This document shows, piece by piece, positions 1 to 12,743 of a DNA stretch of 64,000 nt (the first letter of the stretch is position 1; the number at the start of each line of letters is the position of its first letter). Under the pieces are notes generated by a model. That model was not told the origin of the DNA and made no database searches. It saw only the letters and a program-made list of their open reading frames with translations. The DNA lies in the NCBI RefSeq assembly GCF_036588685.1, contig NC_086382.1:59166987-59230986 (forward strand), read 5' to 3'. The position numbers and the translations under genes were made by a program. This stretch comes from Mytilus trossulus (Eukaryota > Mollusca > Bivalvia > Mytilida > Mytilidae).

Positions 1-2639
1 TGTTCTATATTAATAAATTGATGCCCATAACTCATTGAATATTCAAAGGTAACTACAGTTAGATTGTCCAGCTACTGAGGAAACGGTAAAGATTAAAACA
101 GAATGTTGCACTTTATTTTCTTTTTCTGTAAATTCAAATAAATTAAAGGAAAAAAAGACTTTTATATATTTTTTCCTGTACACGTAAATAAGATTTAGTT
201 TTTGTTGTTTTGAACAAAGCACTTATTTTGTTTTTATTATTTTTAATGATATGTTTAGTTTGTTTATTATAGATTATATTTTTGTTAAAATGAAGCTTTA
301 TTTACAGCATAAACCAGTAATGTGTTAACAAATTAGGATTTAATGGTCCTTGTCTTAATGTATCATAACAACCAATAGATACATATTTTTTTAGACTAAA
401 AATTTCAGTAATATTTTTTAGACTGAAAATTTCAGTAAAGTATTTTTTATAAGATAAAAAATGTACATGTATGTATGTATATTAAGGCAGTTCAATGCAA
501 ATTCCCATGGATTGCATACAGATTTTAGAACTTAGATAAAATAGAAGTATTCTTTTTCCAACTTTTTTCTCACAGATTTCATTTTTTTTTTAAATTGATG
601 ATTAAAAGATGACAGTGTTTGGCTATTGCAAAAAAATCTGAGAAAAAGTGATTTTTCAACACCACACAAACAATTTTGTGACACATTTTTTTTATTTCAT
701 TTAATGATTTTGTGACACAATTCTTTTATTTCATATAATGATTTTGTGACACAATGCTTTTATTTTATTTAAATTTACACATAAGTTTGTATGGAGGAGG
801 TTATGTTTTATCATTAAAGAATTAAAGATTTGTTGTATGTTTATTCTTTTTTACCATTTGCTTAACAGAGATAAAATTACAGACTGAAGGGCTGTATATT
901 TGTTGAATCAAACTTTATAAATGAGCCGAAATAGTTTTATACCTTCACTAGAGTGGCGATATATGTAATCACTTGTCTGTCCCTTTAACAAATAATTCTG
1001 TTATATTTTATTCCATTCTAATTGGTAAGCAGCTTGTCTATGGAGATTTGAAATGTGTGTGGTCTTTTTGAGTCTTTTAGACACTTGCTTCCTGTTATCA
1101 TATACTTGGAATTTTTCAATAAGTTGAATGAAGTTTTGTCATTCAATTCTCCAGTCCTTTTGACCTGAATGCTTTACGCTTGTATTTAGTAAGCAGTTTC
1201 ACAAAAATTGGTTATAAAGTGTAAGTGCATTTTATATACTTCATATTTTACTCTGATGCATGAAATTGCATTTTTTTAAAGTCTGCATTTAACTTTTTTT
1301 TGGTCTTGGGATGAAAGTTGCAGTCTGTGAGAAATAGGTGTTACTATCTAGCAGCAGCAGTTTTTGTGTTTTGGTCTGTTTTTCAAGTATTGGTTCTTTA
1401 TACGGAAAAAGATCAACTATATTTGCTGTATAGAATAATTGTAAGGTGTGCAAGTCTGTCTTGCAGGTATCATCTAGCCTTGACTCATGTTCATGGTTCA
1501 TTGGTCAATGTTCAATTTTTGTGTATTGGTCTAGTTTATTGAAAAGCATAAGAAATAGGTCTACTTTTTTTTTTTTTTTTTTTTTTTTTTTCATTCATAG
1601 GTGTAATAACAACGTATAGGTTAATATATTATTCCTTTAAAATACAATTATCATGGAACATATGTATGACATGCATACGTAAACAAAACCAGAAATAATT
1701 TCACAGATCTTACATGTCTTAATTGTGAAAAAAAAAATTAATATCAATAGAATTAGACCACATTCATTCTGTGTCAGAAACCTATGCTGTGTCTACTATT
1801 TAATCACAATCCAAATTTGTTGTGTGTCTGACATACCTGTCAACCTGTGACGATGAAAATGCAGGTTATGACCTGCATTGAAGAATCAAATCTCAGGTCA
1901 TAACGCGTACAAACTTTTTCGAGCTGAATTTCTGTATTTATGGTACATTTTCTTATAATATATATCAAAGATACCAAAACATCAATGCATGTTCACTTGG
2001 TTGAGTCATTTTAAATGTTATTAATTATTATTTAAATGCACTTTTAAAGATTTTTATAAATTTGTATAACACAGTCTTATGTTCTTTACTTTTTATAATT
2101 ATCAATTACAAAGGAATTTAATTTTAAATGCAATTTTAATATGATTGAGATTACTGGCTATGTTTCCATCAATTTTCAAGGAAATTAGACTATAATAAAA
2201 TATAGTAATACAGTTGAAGGAAGTATAAATGTAAAAAATAATTTTAACTTTTTTTTTAAAATTGTATAAAGGTATAAAAATAATAAAAAGTTATTTTTCA
2301 ATATGTATTTGAATTTTATATTCTTATGATTTTATCTATTTTACCCATAAAACGTAAATATAAGGAAGAAATTTGAATAGTGACAAATAAGGGGAAATAA
2401 CTCTAGAGTTGAAATATGTTTGTAAACCAAAAGTGCAATTTATTTACGACCTAAAGCTAGGGTAATTGGTGTTAATTAACAGTGAGTTTGACACCAAAGC
2501 TGTCAATTGAAGTCATGCACTTAATGGGTTACTTAATTTGACAGATTACATAGCTAGATAAACTTCCTGTTCATGGAAGAATTACGAATTTGCCGGTATT
2601 TCAAAGGAATATTACTTATGAAATCAATCTCAAGGCTAA

Positions 2640-2860
2640 GAAATACGGGTGAAATCAGGTCATTTTCGGAATTCCGGGGTTATTTCAATGACCTGGCAGG
2701 TGTCTCGGGTGATTCCTTGGAATTGTGAAAATCTTGGGTCACACCCGCAGAATACAGGTCAGTTGACAGGGGCACTGCCACAACCGTTCAGGGTTCAACC
2801 TCTGCAGTTGTATAAAGCTGCGCCCTGCAGAGCATCTGGTTATATCATCATTTAAATATA
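2640..2860 (+). repeat. Probable dispersed repeat remnant, GC-richer than surroundings
   Basis: This stretch is clearly richer in G and C than its flanks and contains phrases such as ACCCGCAGAA and CCTCTGCAGTTGTATAAAGC. These remind me of a repeat common in bivalve sequences. There is no second copy in the window to confirm this, so the call rests on recollection and base composition. An unrelated short open frame crosses it but shows no protein family features. Confidence 0.3.
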
Positions 2861-3136
2861 CAAAAAAGTATTTGAACCAATCTATATGAAATATTATAAC
2901 CATAGGAAAACCGTACAAACAAAAAGCAATGGTTTGCCTAAATGGTCCGGCACAAAACTTAATCTTGATTGATTGCTTTATGCCACATCAACACAAAAAG
3001 GATATATGGCTGATTAGCAGTAAAACTAAATCATGGGATACAACAAAACTTCTTATCTTAATCTGTCTCTTATGATTTCAAATGCTTCGTGACATATGAT
3101 GTTATATCATAATCAATATTCCAATTAAGTCTTTTC

Positions 3137-3467
3137 ACAGTCGCCTGAAGATTTCATAATTATGGGGAAAATAATTTTTTTTTAGTAGTATATAACCTCA
3201 TCATAGGTACCAGTACTTAATTTTGTATAAATGCCAGACGTGCATTTCCTTTACCAAAGACTCATCAATGACGCTTGAATCCCAAAAAAGTTAAAAATGC
3301 CAACTTAAGTATGGAGTTGAAAAGCATTGAGGACCAAAAATTGAAAATTCCTAACAGTTTTGCCAAATACAGAATATAGAATTACGGTATAGAGTTATAT
3401 AATGCTACTAAAAATATTGTATTTCCTCCATTTTTTTGCTATAATTATGAAATCTTTAGAAGACTAG
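3137..3467. mobile_element. Older copy of palindromic MITE, split by a nested R1 repeat
   Basis: The left half begins CACAGTCGCCTGAAGATTTC at 3137. The right half, in reverse complement, ends near 3467 with GCTATAATTATGAAATCTTT. Together they match the two arms of the intact 129-bp palindrome at 3859-3987, with more mismatches. The space between the halves is occupied by an R1 repeat in minus orientation (about 3204-3376), so the MITE was there first and R1 landed inside it. Confidence 0.7.
3204..3376 (-). repeat. R1 dispersed repeat (minus copy, nested)
   Basis: Reverse complement of the R1 family described at 19085-19278. It carries the GCCAGACGTGCATTTC version of the hairpin core and the diagnostic GACTCATCAATGACGCTTGA segment. 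It sits inside an older palindromic MITE. Confidence 0.7.
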
Positions 3468-3740
3468 TCTTTTGAAGAAATTGTTTTCAGACTGCAATAT
3501 GGGACTATGCTTCCTATTCTATTGTTTAAAGTTAAAATGGGTATTTATACATACCATTAAATGGTACGATAAAGGCAGGTTCTAGCGAGAACATTGTATA
3601 TCTGAATGGCCTTTTCGTCAAAAAGATGGAAGACTCTAGAAAATATCGAAATTCCTTAGTCACGTTTACAAATGGCGACTACACTTAAAGAAATACTGTC
3701 ATAAAATATCAACTGTCGCATGATTTAGATTTGTATCAAA

Positions 3741-6700
3741 ATGGCAGCTAGGCAGTATCATTTGAAATTTGACAAATCTGCAGCATCTGCTGTGGATGCA
3801 TATGCTGAGTATAAAAGGTGTTACACGAGCAAAAATAATTGATTAAAGTTGGTTTATGCACAGTCGCCTGAAGATTTCATAATTATAGCGAAAAAATGGG
3901 GGAAATAAAATATTTTTTGTGGTATTATATAGAATAATTAATTCCCCCATTTTTTCGCTATAATTATGAAATCTTCAGGCGACTGTGGTTTATGAGACTT
4001 TAATGAACAAAAATTTTAACTGATTAATTGTTGATTGCTTGATTTTCAGAGATATTTCTTGCCACTGATGGTAGTTGGTTGCTCATATAAAAATTGCAAT
4101 GACACACTATGAAAAAGGGATGAAAGATACCAGAAGGACAGTCAAACTCATAGATCGAAAATAAACTGACAACGCCATGGTTAAAAATAAAAAGACAAAA
4201 AATGGTACAGAAGACAAAACATATAGAAAACGAAAGACATAGTAACACAAACCCCACCATAAAACAGGGTGTGTGTGTGTGTGGGGGGGGGTCTCAGGTG
4301 CTCCAGAAGGGGAAGCAGATCCTGCTCCACATGTGGCACCTGTTGTGTTGCTTACATGTATGTTATTACAAAAGCCTTATTTGGTAGGTTTGTTCTTTGT
4401 TTAAAAGTTAAATTATCTATACACATTCATAGGACAAAAGTGAGCTCCCACAAAAAAAAATGCACAAAACTAGGGAAGGGCTCAATAAAACTCTCCATTC
4501 CAGAGTTTCTTGGATTCTTTCAAAAAAGTATATATTTTTCTGACATTGACCTAATATTCTATATATGTATTCCCCAACTTAAACACTTATAATACTATAA
4601 AAGTCCCAGTAAAACAGGGTTCAAATAATATGACATAATTTAATAATAAGAAAAAAACTGGTAGGCACAAACCTGTTATTATCTTCGATTTTGAAGACTT
4701 CCTAATATGTATAGAGCGTATAGAGCAATTTAATAACATGTACATGTTTCCTCCATGTTTTGTTTAGAATTGTTGGAGATGATGATGGGGGTGTTATGTT
4801 TACACCTGATCAGTATGAAGATTATAAGAAGAGAGTTCTTCCAATGGTAAGAATAGGCTAACTCTTTAATATTTTAAGATCTCATAAACCAGTGTAAATA
4901 CACATCTACATTTATATGGTCAACAACTTATCTAAGACTTGTATCCATATAGGGTTTTATACATTTATTATGGAAATGTGTCCTGGGGAAACAAATGATC
5001 ACTAAAAACTTTAGACATAGATGTACATCTCTTTTTATTTTCCTTATATTATATGTTAACTTGTAACTTGTTGATTTTACTCAGCCTTTCATTAATGATT
5101 TTTATGTCAACCCAAATTATTATTGTTTTGAGAAGTAATTTAGCACACATTTACATTTGTTTATAAATTTGTGAATATGCAAGGTTCTTGATAGTTCTCA
5201 CAATGGATATTCTTTAAAAAAAATCGTCTAAATTTTCATCAGAATTCAAAAGCAAAACATTTACAAATGATAATTTTGAAATACATGTATTGCCATTTAT
5301 TCAAGTTCATCTTAAAAATTTAGGTTTTATTTTAGAGGTAGTAAGACTGAAACAAAACCTATAAAATGAAAGCATATATCTATTGAAGGGACAATTTATA
5401 CTCAGAAATCCGAAATAACAACAATAACAAATGATGCATGAATGTGTACAATTTAAAGAATGTACAACCAGGAATAAATTTGTTTGAATTAATGTTTAAA
5501 ATTTTATCCTATTTTCTTCAGAGAATGGAGAATCGGGTGTTTGTATCCTTTAGTAATTCCACTGGTATGGACTGTAAGATGATTGGACCAGAAACATTGT
5601 GCTTTTGTCAACATAGGTAAGAAAGGTATCAGTAAGTTTATTTAAAAAAAAATGACAACAAACTGTTTTTACCATGTGCATTTGTATTTTATTTCATCAG
5701 GTGTAACTTTTATGCAGTTGTAATGACCATATCATAATACTAGACTTTTATGCTTAATTGTATGCTTTGTACATATTTGCATTTTTGTTTTTCAACATTT
5801 TTTATGATGATTTAATATTTTGAAAAGACTCTTAAGTACATGAAATACAGTTTAGGACTGCAATGCATGTAAGTGTAGGATAGAAAGTTTAGCATATAAA
5901 TTGTAATTTTCCCCGTCTTCTCCCACGCATGTGCTCTCAGATAGATATTATGTAGGTGTCATAGAGTAGAATCATTCTTAGTGTTTTTTTTTGTATTCAA
6001 TAATTTCTAGAAATTTAAAGAGCCAAATAAAACTATATAAACATTATTTGATTTCCATTCTATTCTATTACAGATTTAGACAACATAAAACAGACTTCAC
6101 TACTATTCCAACAGAGAGACCTATAATGTTACCATGTAAAGTTAAAGGATGTGGCTGTGTTAGTTACCATTACGTTCCACAGAATGGCACACAACCAATC
6201 AGATGTTCTTGTAAACATTTCACAGATGAACATTCAGTTAAAAAACCTCACAAATGTAAATTAAGTGTATCAGGTACATTTTTTCCCTAAATTATCTGTC
6301 GTCCTTTTGTTTGAATGTACATTAAAAAAATTTAATTATTGTTTTAACAACAAAAGACTTTGAAACTATTTTTAGTAACAAATAAAATAAAATAATCTGA
6401 CTTCAATCAGTGTTCTCCCCATATATATCATTTAGCATCCTGGTAAATGGGAAATTGAAATACCATCTTGTTTCACATCCATAACGTAATCTATAAGAAA
6501 ACCACTTCTGATAGCATCACATTTAAGATTATAGCATCACATTACCATGATGCTAAAATGCCCTTGGGAGAACACTGTTCAATATTTTCATTGAAATAGT
6601 GACTTGTGAAAGTAAATTTATCATACTTTTTAATGAACAGGAGGCTGTAAATGCTCAGAATTCAGGAGCTCCTATACATGTGGCTGTGGTGAACCTTATC

Positions 6701-8229
6701 ATTCACATCACATGATAGCTGAGACTAAAGATGAAAGGATAGCTAGAGGTCATCCTGTAGGTCAAGATGTTCCATACCAGGCCATGGGTGGTCTTACAGG
6801 GTTCTCATCATTGATGGATGGATATATGAGGTTGGATCCAAGTGGAATAGGTATTGATTTGTGATATGCTGTAATTTTTCAACACCATTTACAAAATAAA
6901 TGTAGTTGTTAGGTTTTCAAATGTTGTTTTTTTTTCAAATTTCTGTCTTTTCTAGAAGAAATGTGATAAATATTTCTCAGGGCAATATTTTCACTGTGTA
7001 TTATTATTTTAATGTGAATAAAAGGACATGCTAGTTTGGTACCATGACCAAACAAAACAAAAATCAAATACCATCTAATATCATTATTTGAATAATTAAA
7101 AAAAAAAATGAAATACATTTACAATTTACCAAAGACATTTTCGAAAGGTTAAGTCTATTTGTGTAAACTACAAGGAAAAACCTATTGAGCATAATTTTGT
7201 TTTAATAGGTGCACCATCAAAAGAATTTTTAGAACAACCTATAACCTCACATGACCATCCTTTCCTGAGAGCTAATGTACAATCCATCAAGACGCATAGG
7301 ATGAATCAAAGAGCCATTAAAGGTATGTCAAAACTAAGATACAGTGGGTCAAGGAAATATCAGTAGAGAAGAGAACAGTTCCCTATTGAAGTAGAAAAAT
7401 CCTTATAAAAAAATCAATGTGCTAGTAAATCCAAAATTGTTTAATGTCTATTTTCCTTGTTTAGCATATTTCAGTATTTTTTCTTTTTTTTGCAATTGTT
7501 TTTTTTTTTTGGAAAAAGGGGGAAGGAGAGGCAAATTACATCAATAATATTTTGGTTTTATTTTCAAAAGTAGATATTTTTATTTGAGTTTTCAAATCTT
7601 TAAGGTGGTACTGAGCCAGAGATAGATGAAGATTTAGCAGAGAGAATGTCTGCCATGAGACGACCAGATGAATCAGACATGGATTATTTTGAGCGACGTT
7701 ATCAAGAGAGAGTAAGTTTTCACACATGTCATATAAATCAGTGAAAAAGAAAACTAAAAGTTGTTTTGTCTAATATTTTGTTTCTGTATATATTAAACCT
7801 CTTTTTGATATGCAATATCATCAATTTTGTAAAAAAACAATACCATCATAACAAATTAACTTTATTAGAACAGATGTTCTTTACTTGGAATTTTAAATCT
7901 AAATTACTTATTTACTTAAATTTTGTCAGTGGCTGAAACAACCTTAATAAAAGTTGTCACTTTATTAGTTTATGTTGACTTGAATTATTTACCAAAAAAT
8001 GAATAAAATAAAAGGAAAGAATTAAGTTTTTATTTTCTCAAATGAATATTATCTACTTGTTAAAAATAGGATATTTGAGTATTAGATCTGGTAAATAAAA
8101 TATTTGAAAACAATATTTTTGTAGCAAAAGGCTGAAAGGGAAAGATCTCGTGCCAGAGTTGTAGCAGCAAGGTCAAAACCAGCCATTGGAAGAAGGACAA
8201 ATCCAGCAACTAATTCTAAGTCGAAGTAA
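3741..8229 (+). CDS. FAM221A: FAM221A-like protein, complete, 8 exons
   Basis: Coding exons: 3741-3817, 4768-4846, 5522-5616, 6074-6273, 6641-6850, 7209-7322, 7605-7711 and 8125-8229. They total 987 nt (328 aa), and every junction is GT-AG and keeps frame. The N-terminus (MAARQYHLKF) runs into AYAEYKR/IVGDDDGG, then FTPDQYEDYKKRVLP, TGMDCKMIGPETLCFCQHR, a cysteine-rich core (GCGCVSYHY, CSCKHFTDEHS, CKCSEF, CGCGEPYHSHH), VGQDVPYQAMGGLTGFSSL, GYMRLDPSGIG and DMDYFERRYQER. These blocks match the vertebrate FAM221A order closely, and the length is near the human protein's roughly 300 aa. FAM221 proteins are intracellular with no catalytic role known to me; the Cys/His core may bind zinc (inference). 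The tail is basic (KAERERSRAR). A palindromic MITE lies in intron 1 only 41 bp past the donor. The start ATG is the only one in the first exon that gives the conserved N-terminus. FAM221B is the alternative, but the FTPDQYEDYKKRVLP block favours A. Confidence 0.93.
3859..3987. mobile_element. 129-bp full palindrome MITE with 7-bp target duplication
   Basis: The element starts CACAGTCGCCTGAAG and ends with its exact reverse complement. The two arms (3859-3904 and 3942-3987) pair over 46 bases around a 37-bp AT-rich centre. It is flanked by a 7-bp direct repeat GTTTATG (3852-3858 and 3988-3994), the expected target site duplication. Arms this nearly perfect imply a recent insertion. It sits in intron 1 of FAM221A. 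Confidence 0.9.
4108..4355 (-). repeat. R2 repeat: 3' tail of a reverse-transcriptase element
   Basis: Contains GAAAGATACCAGAAGGACAG, AACTGACAACGCCATGG and, after a GT/poly-G run, a segment ending CTCCACATGTGGCACC. It is the reverse complement of the sequence that follows the RT fragments at 26665-27090 and 38341-39020. It lies in intron 1 of FAM221A. Confidence 0.7.
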
Positions 8230-8826
8230 ACTGAAGTTATACTCAATTAATTAAATCTGACTCAAATTCAAGACTGTGATATTCTAATACATACCTTAAA
8301 ATGATACATTCTGGGGAAAGGATATTTTAGCAGTTTTAATCACCAAGTAGTTAAAATTTTAGTATGTCAATTTTTGGCACTATGTGTTTGGTTTTGTCAC
8401 TTGTGGAAACAACCTTTAAAAAAATGATCACCTTATTAGTTTAGCATGTTAAGGGGGAATTGTTAATATATACTGAAATATGTATTATTTTACCCAAGCT
8501 TACAAAGTTTTTGGGTCATATAGGATCCACCCTGTCCCTGCCTCCATCTGTCTATCGGTCTTGTCCATTTGCCTTTAAAGGGCTTCTCCTATATGGCTGG
8601 GCAGATATTGATGAAACTGTACACAGTAATACACCACTACAAAAGTAAGATATATCTTCCTGGTCCTACACCTGACCAGGGGAGTTAATCAGATTTGCTT
8701 CCAATAATATTGTATTAAGTAGTATAAAAGGTATTCTTTTATGCGTTCACTCTCAGTTCTAGTTTGTTTTGACTGAAATACAATTGAAATCCTCTACATG
8801 ATCACTTTTGATGACTAGAAATAAAG
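8230..8826 (+). other. Probable 3' UTR and flank of FAM221A
   Basis: No coding potential. The first AATAAA I noted is at 8820-8825, directly before the TTAA of the next MITE, so the transcript may end inside that element. No other structure seen. Confidence 0.35.
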
Positions 8827-9367
8827 TTAAGGGGGCTCCTGGGTATAAATGATTTTTTTTCTAATATAGGATTTCGCTATATTTTTTCATAAATGAACTT
8901 TATCATATACTTAAAAGAAAAATGAAATAAAAAAATGGGGTCACCGTTCATTTAAGCTAAAATCTGCCTCTGAAAAAAGCATACATTTTTGTTAATGTCC
9001 TTTTTTTCTGTTGAACTAATAGGAGAAAAAGAGGAAATATCCTAATATAAGAAATCGCTTAAATTTTACAATAATTTAGTTTATGTACAGCTTATTTGAA
9101 AACAATAATAAAAAATATAGGTCACCGATGAGTTAAAAAAGATATTTCAAATTTAAGGCCAAATAATGGCATTTTCGCACCAAAGGGAGATAATTTGGAG
9201 CTTTTTCAAGTTTTAAAGTCATCTGGGGCTAAACCAAATCATTTTTGTGGGTTGTTTTTTGTACCATATCATAAAGTAACAACTAATTGTGTAATAAATA
9301 AAATTTGTAATGAAAAAATAAAGATTTAATTTTTTGCTAAAATTTTTGTACCCAGGAGCCTCCTTAA
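8827..9367. mobile_element. TTAA-flanked MITE (piggyBac-type signature)
   Basis: TTAA at 8827-8830 and 9364-9367 flank a 533-bp body. Its ends are inverted repeats: GGGGGCTCCTGGGTA on the left against GGAGGCTCCTGGGTA in reverse complement on the right, with one mismatch. A TTAA target duplication plus short terminal inverted repeats is the signature of piggyBac-superfamily elements. There is no open frame inside, so it is non-autonomous. Two internal copies of GGTCACCG (near 8939 and 9120) suggest an internal duplication. Confidence 0.75.
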
Positions 9368-11568
9368 GTTTCAGTTACTAATCACAATGTACATGACATT
9401 ACCTAAACTAAGAAACTTACTTTTATCTGCAATTTTATTTTTTATGCCACTTTCTATTGGATAACGTAGCAGGTATTCTATTTAATCCACAAAATACTCT
9501 AAATGTGTTATTCATCTGCTTCCTGATCCATCTTATACACTTATTATTGAAAAATATATTTTTAAATCCACATTTCACTAGATGCTTACATTTATTTACT
9601 GGATGATCTTAAATGTCACACAGTAATTTATTTTGTAGTCATTAAGTCAAAAGTGCTGCCATAATTTGGTTATGCAACGTTATATTTATGATGATTTTTT
9701 TTATTATGATTGCCGTTCAGTATTTTTTATTCAATGTTAATTTTGCATACATATTTATGTTTTCAAATAAAGGAAAATAACAGAAATGAAGTGCATTTAT
9801 TTATTGACAACACATACATTGAAGTAACAGCTCTTTTATTGCTATTCTTTCTCTTAAAACCACAAGGAGCAAAGTTGCACACCTCACTGCAATTTCATGA
9901 TTGCTTCTAGCTTCTGATATTGATAATAAAAGATCTGTGAATCTAAGCACACATTTGAAGGGTGTTGTCACCAGTCAACAAACTATTACAAATATTGGCA
10001 TTAATCACCTGATTATCTTATTGGTGGAAAATAACCAAGAAACAATCAAAAGATTTAGACAACCAAAGAACAAAGTAAACAGTTTAATAGAAAACTTGGC
10101 AGTTCATATTAGATCCCAACATCGAGAAACTTTAGAACCTCCACACAATAAGAGAGACAAACTAGGGCAATATAATTAAAAACAAAGGGAAATGGTGTAT
10201 AAATTCCCTGTACTAATTCAGTGCAATAATTAATTAAAAAATGTTGAGCACAGGAACAAGTGAGTTTCTTTATGTTAAATTCTCAAGGGTTTTAACATTG
10301 AGCTAGAGCCCATACATCATTGCAATCAGAAAAAAACCACTAGCACTGTATTTTGAGCAATTTTTTGCCAAATTGAAATAAGTTGCATATTAAGTGGATA
10401 TCAGTTATAATATCATTGTAAAAGACAGAACTAACACAAACATTTAGACACCCTTGGGATCCATTCAAGTTTTGTTTGATAACTTTGCATGAAATGATGT
10501 AAGAACAGGGCAAATAAAAAAAAAAAATCACAAAAAAACTGAACTCTGAAGAAAATTCAAAACGGAAAGACCCTAATCAAATGGAAAAATCAAAAGATTA
10601 CAAACATCAAACGAATGGACACCATTGTCATATTTCTCACTAGGTACAGTCATTTTCAAATGAAGAAAATTGTGGATTGAACCTGTGTTTATAGCCCTAA
10701 ACCTCTCACTTGTATGACAGTCACATCTAATTCCATTAAAATTACAATTATGTGTGAACAAAACAGACATAAAAGGAAAGATGGACTTCATGTCTAATAT
10801 TTTTGATAAACATATAAACAAACCACATAGAAAAATGTGAGACAGTTCATTGAAACTCATCTATTTAATATAAACAGAGAATTTATGAGTAGACCATTTT
10901 TACCCTAAAACATTTATTTGGATTAAAAGATGTTCATATTCTAAAGGCCAATTTTGAAAATATTGTAATATGCAATCATCTAGACACATGCATCAATTGA
11001 TAAACTATCCTAACTTCAGTGTAAGTGAACAGTTATACATATAAATTAAGGCAATAGAAGAGTTTTGATATTTAGAAAAGTGAAGGAATCGATTGAACTC
11101 CAAAAGGAGCAAGACCAGACGCCTTGACAGAGTATACGTAATCGTCTTCTTCCTACAAGCAGATCCACACCCTATCAACATGTTAGAATAGACTGTAGGG
11201 CATAATAATTTGTCAAAATTGCAGGACAGACGAATATTCTGGTATATTTTAATCTAAGACAGCCAAAACATGTCAGTTGTGAGTTTGAGACACCGACTCA
11301 TTGCATGAGTCAACTAATTCGTGATTTTGATTATAAAACTTGTGAAGTTGATATTTTGTTACACATTTAAGAGTATTTGTTGTCTATGAGAAGGTCTGTT
11401 TGTATTCCGCTCCGTATGATTACAAAAACATGTAATGGTGCATAATCAGAACCATATTGATTACATACTTTCTGGTGACATATCGATCCACCAAATTAAA
11501 AAAAAAAGTGTTGTCGAAAAAGGAATAGTTTTAATTTTTTGAATTGTTTGAAATACCAATTCTTTTCT
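9368..11568. other. Intergenic, no gene recognised
   Basis: Two short adjacent open frames occur around 9710-10179 but lack a normal start, a family match or splice context. An R5 repeat lies at about 10540-10800. Nothing else is supported. Confidence 0.5.
10540..10800 (+). repeat. R5 dispersed repeat
   Basis: Shares the order AAACGGAAAGACCCTAATCA, CATCAAACGAATGGA, TGGATTGAACC and AAACCTCTCACTTGTATGACA with copies at 41880-42120, 58565-58640 and 60275-60360, plus a tail fragment near 39410-39490. It is non-coding, and the family type is unknown to me. Confidence 0.65.
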
Positions 11569-11768
11569 ACCTCAGGCATAGATTAGCTTAGCTGTATTTG
11601 GCAAAACTTTTAGGAATTTTGGTTTTGAATGCACTTCAATTTCGTACTTTATTTGGCATTTTAAACGTTTTTGGATTCGAACGTCACTGACGAGTCTTCA
11701 ATAGCAGACGAAACGCACGTCTGGCGCATGTACTAAATTTAGTCCTGGTATCTATGATGAATTTATTT
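11569..11768 (+). repeat. R1 dispersed repeat
   Basis: Full-length R1 copy. It begins CTACCTCAGGCATAGATTA, carries TTTGGCAAAACTTTTAGGAA, the hairpin core AGACGAAACGCACGTCTGGC, and ends TCCTGGTATCTATGATGA. Confidence 0.8.
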
Positions 11769-12024
11769 ATAGGTCTAGTTATTTAAACAATGTTTTGAAA
11801 TATTCACTTGCAAACTGTTATTTTTGATAAAAGTTTTTTATATCCAAATCAAACTTTTTCAACTAATCTTCCTAATACGAAAGAAGGTGTTTTATTTCCT
11901 CAGGTGTAACTTTCCAATTCCTCGACATTAAAATTTTAATCACTAGGACTGGTTGGTTACATTTGTTTTGATAACAGAGCGTGTTAGCTTTATACTAACA
12001 GTGATGCAACAACAATGAGGTAAT

Positions 12025-12330
12025 TTAGAGACAACAGTAGTTTATCGATGTTAAAATATCATAATTTGTTTTAAGATTATTCATTAAAAGGTAACAAACA
12101 ATGACTGCATTTTCAGTTCTCCCTTGACACCATTTGCGAGTATAGTCTTCAAAACTTGATAGTCCGTCGGAAGGGGACGACAAATGGCTGACCCGAGTTA
12201 AGAGAGAGAACCATATCTCATGCACGTAAAAGACACCCTTGTAGTTTTCGATAAAGAGCAAGCTGATGCTGCTACAAGGCAGCCAATCGCACATGTAAAG
12301 TAGAAAGGGATTAATATAAATTGCAATTAC
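12025..12330. repeat. Probable mollusc dispersed repeat
   Basis: A GC-richer block with GGCTGACCCGAGTTAAGAGA, CATGCACGTAAAAGACACCC and GGGATTAATATAAATTGCAA. I recall closely similar strings from bivalve genomic sequence. The long minus-strand open frame here (12025-12294) has no recognisable domain and is best explained by the repeat. There is no second copy in the window. Confidence 0.4.
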
Positions 12331-12743
12331 TTGTTTCCCAATCCTCTATAAGTTTATATGTTCAAACTAAGGTAACAAAAAAAACCAACCTGGAGGAATC
12401 GCATAAATTACAAAAGCAGCAAAACCGGTTGCATCGATAACAATGCAAACATCACCTACTGGTATGTCAATCAACACCAAATCATATAGCATTAACGGTA
12501 CTATGTTTATTGCACCAGACATCACAATCACATAGAACGAAATATGTAAAATAACAGATCAGAACTTTACAACTTCATTCAGAAGGTTCTGACTTGTATG
12601 AATTCTGTTTCATACGCGTACAAAAACAAATCGACCGAAAGGGATGCATAAAACGCAGCGATAGACATACTTCCACTCAATCAAAATATAACGAAGATCA
12701 TATCATAAAAATGCTGGACCTTTTTTTTTTATATCGATAACAT

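Larger units (their letters stand above)
1..3740. other. Intergenic region upstream of FAM221A
   Basis: AT-rich sequence with no open frame that looks coding; the short frames present have no family resemblance and no splice context. It holds a poly-T run (1565-1591), a GC-richer repeat remnant (about 2640-2860) and an old palindromic element split by another repeat (3137-3467). The promoter and 5' UTR of FAM221A must lie at its right-hand end, but I see no convincing core promoter motif. Confidence 0.6.

Noticed and set aside
1289-1542. Overlapping open frames on both strands
   Set aside because: Low-complexity AT-rich sequence, no domain, no splice context.
4270-4291. GT/poly-G tract as a possible regulatory site
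   Set aside because: Simple-sequence expansion within an R2 repeat; nothing supports a function.
9710-10179. Two successive plus-strand open frames
   Set aside because: No family resemblance and no ATG for the second; composition is like flanking non-coding DNA.
12025-12294. 89-codon minus-strand open frame
   Set aside because: Falls in what looks like a dispersed mollusc repeat; no domain.
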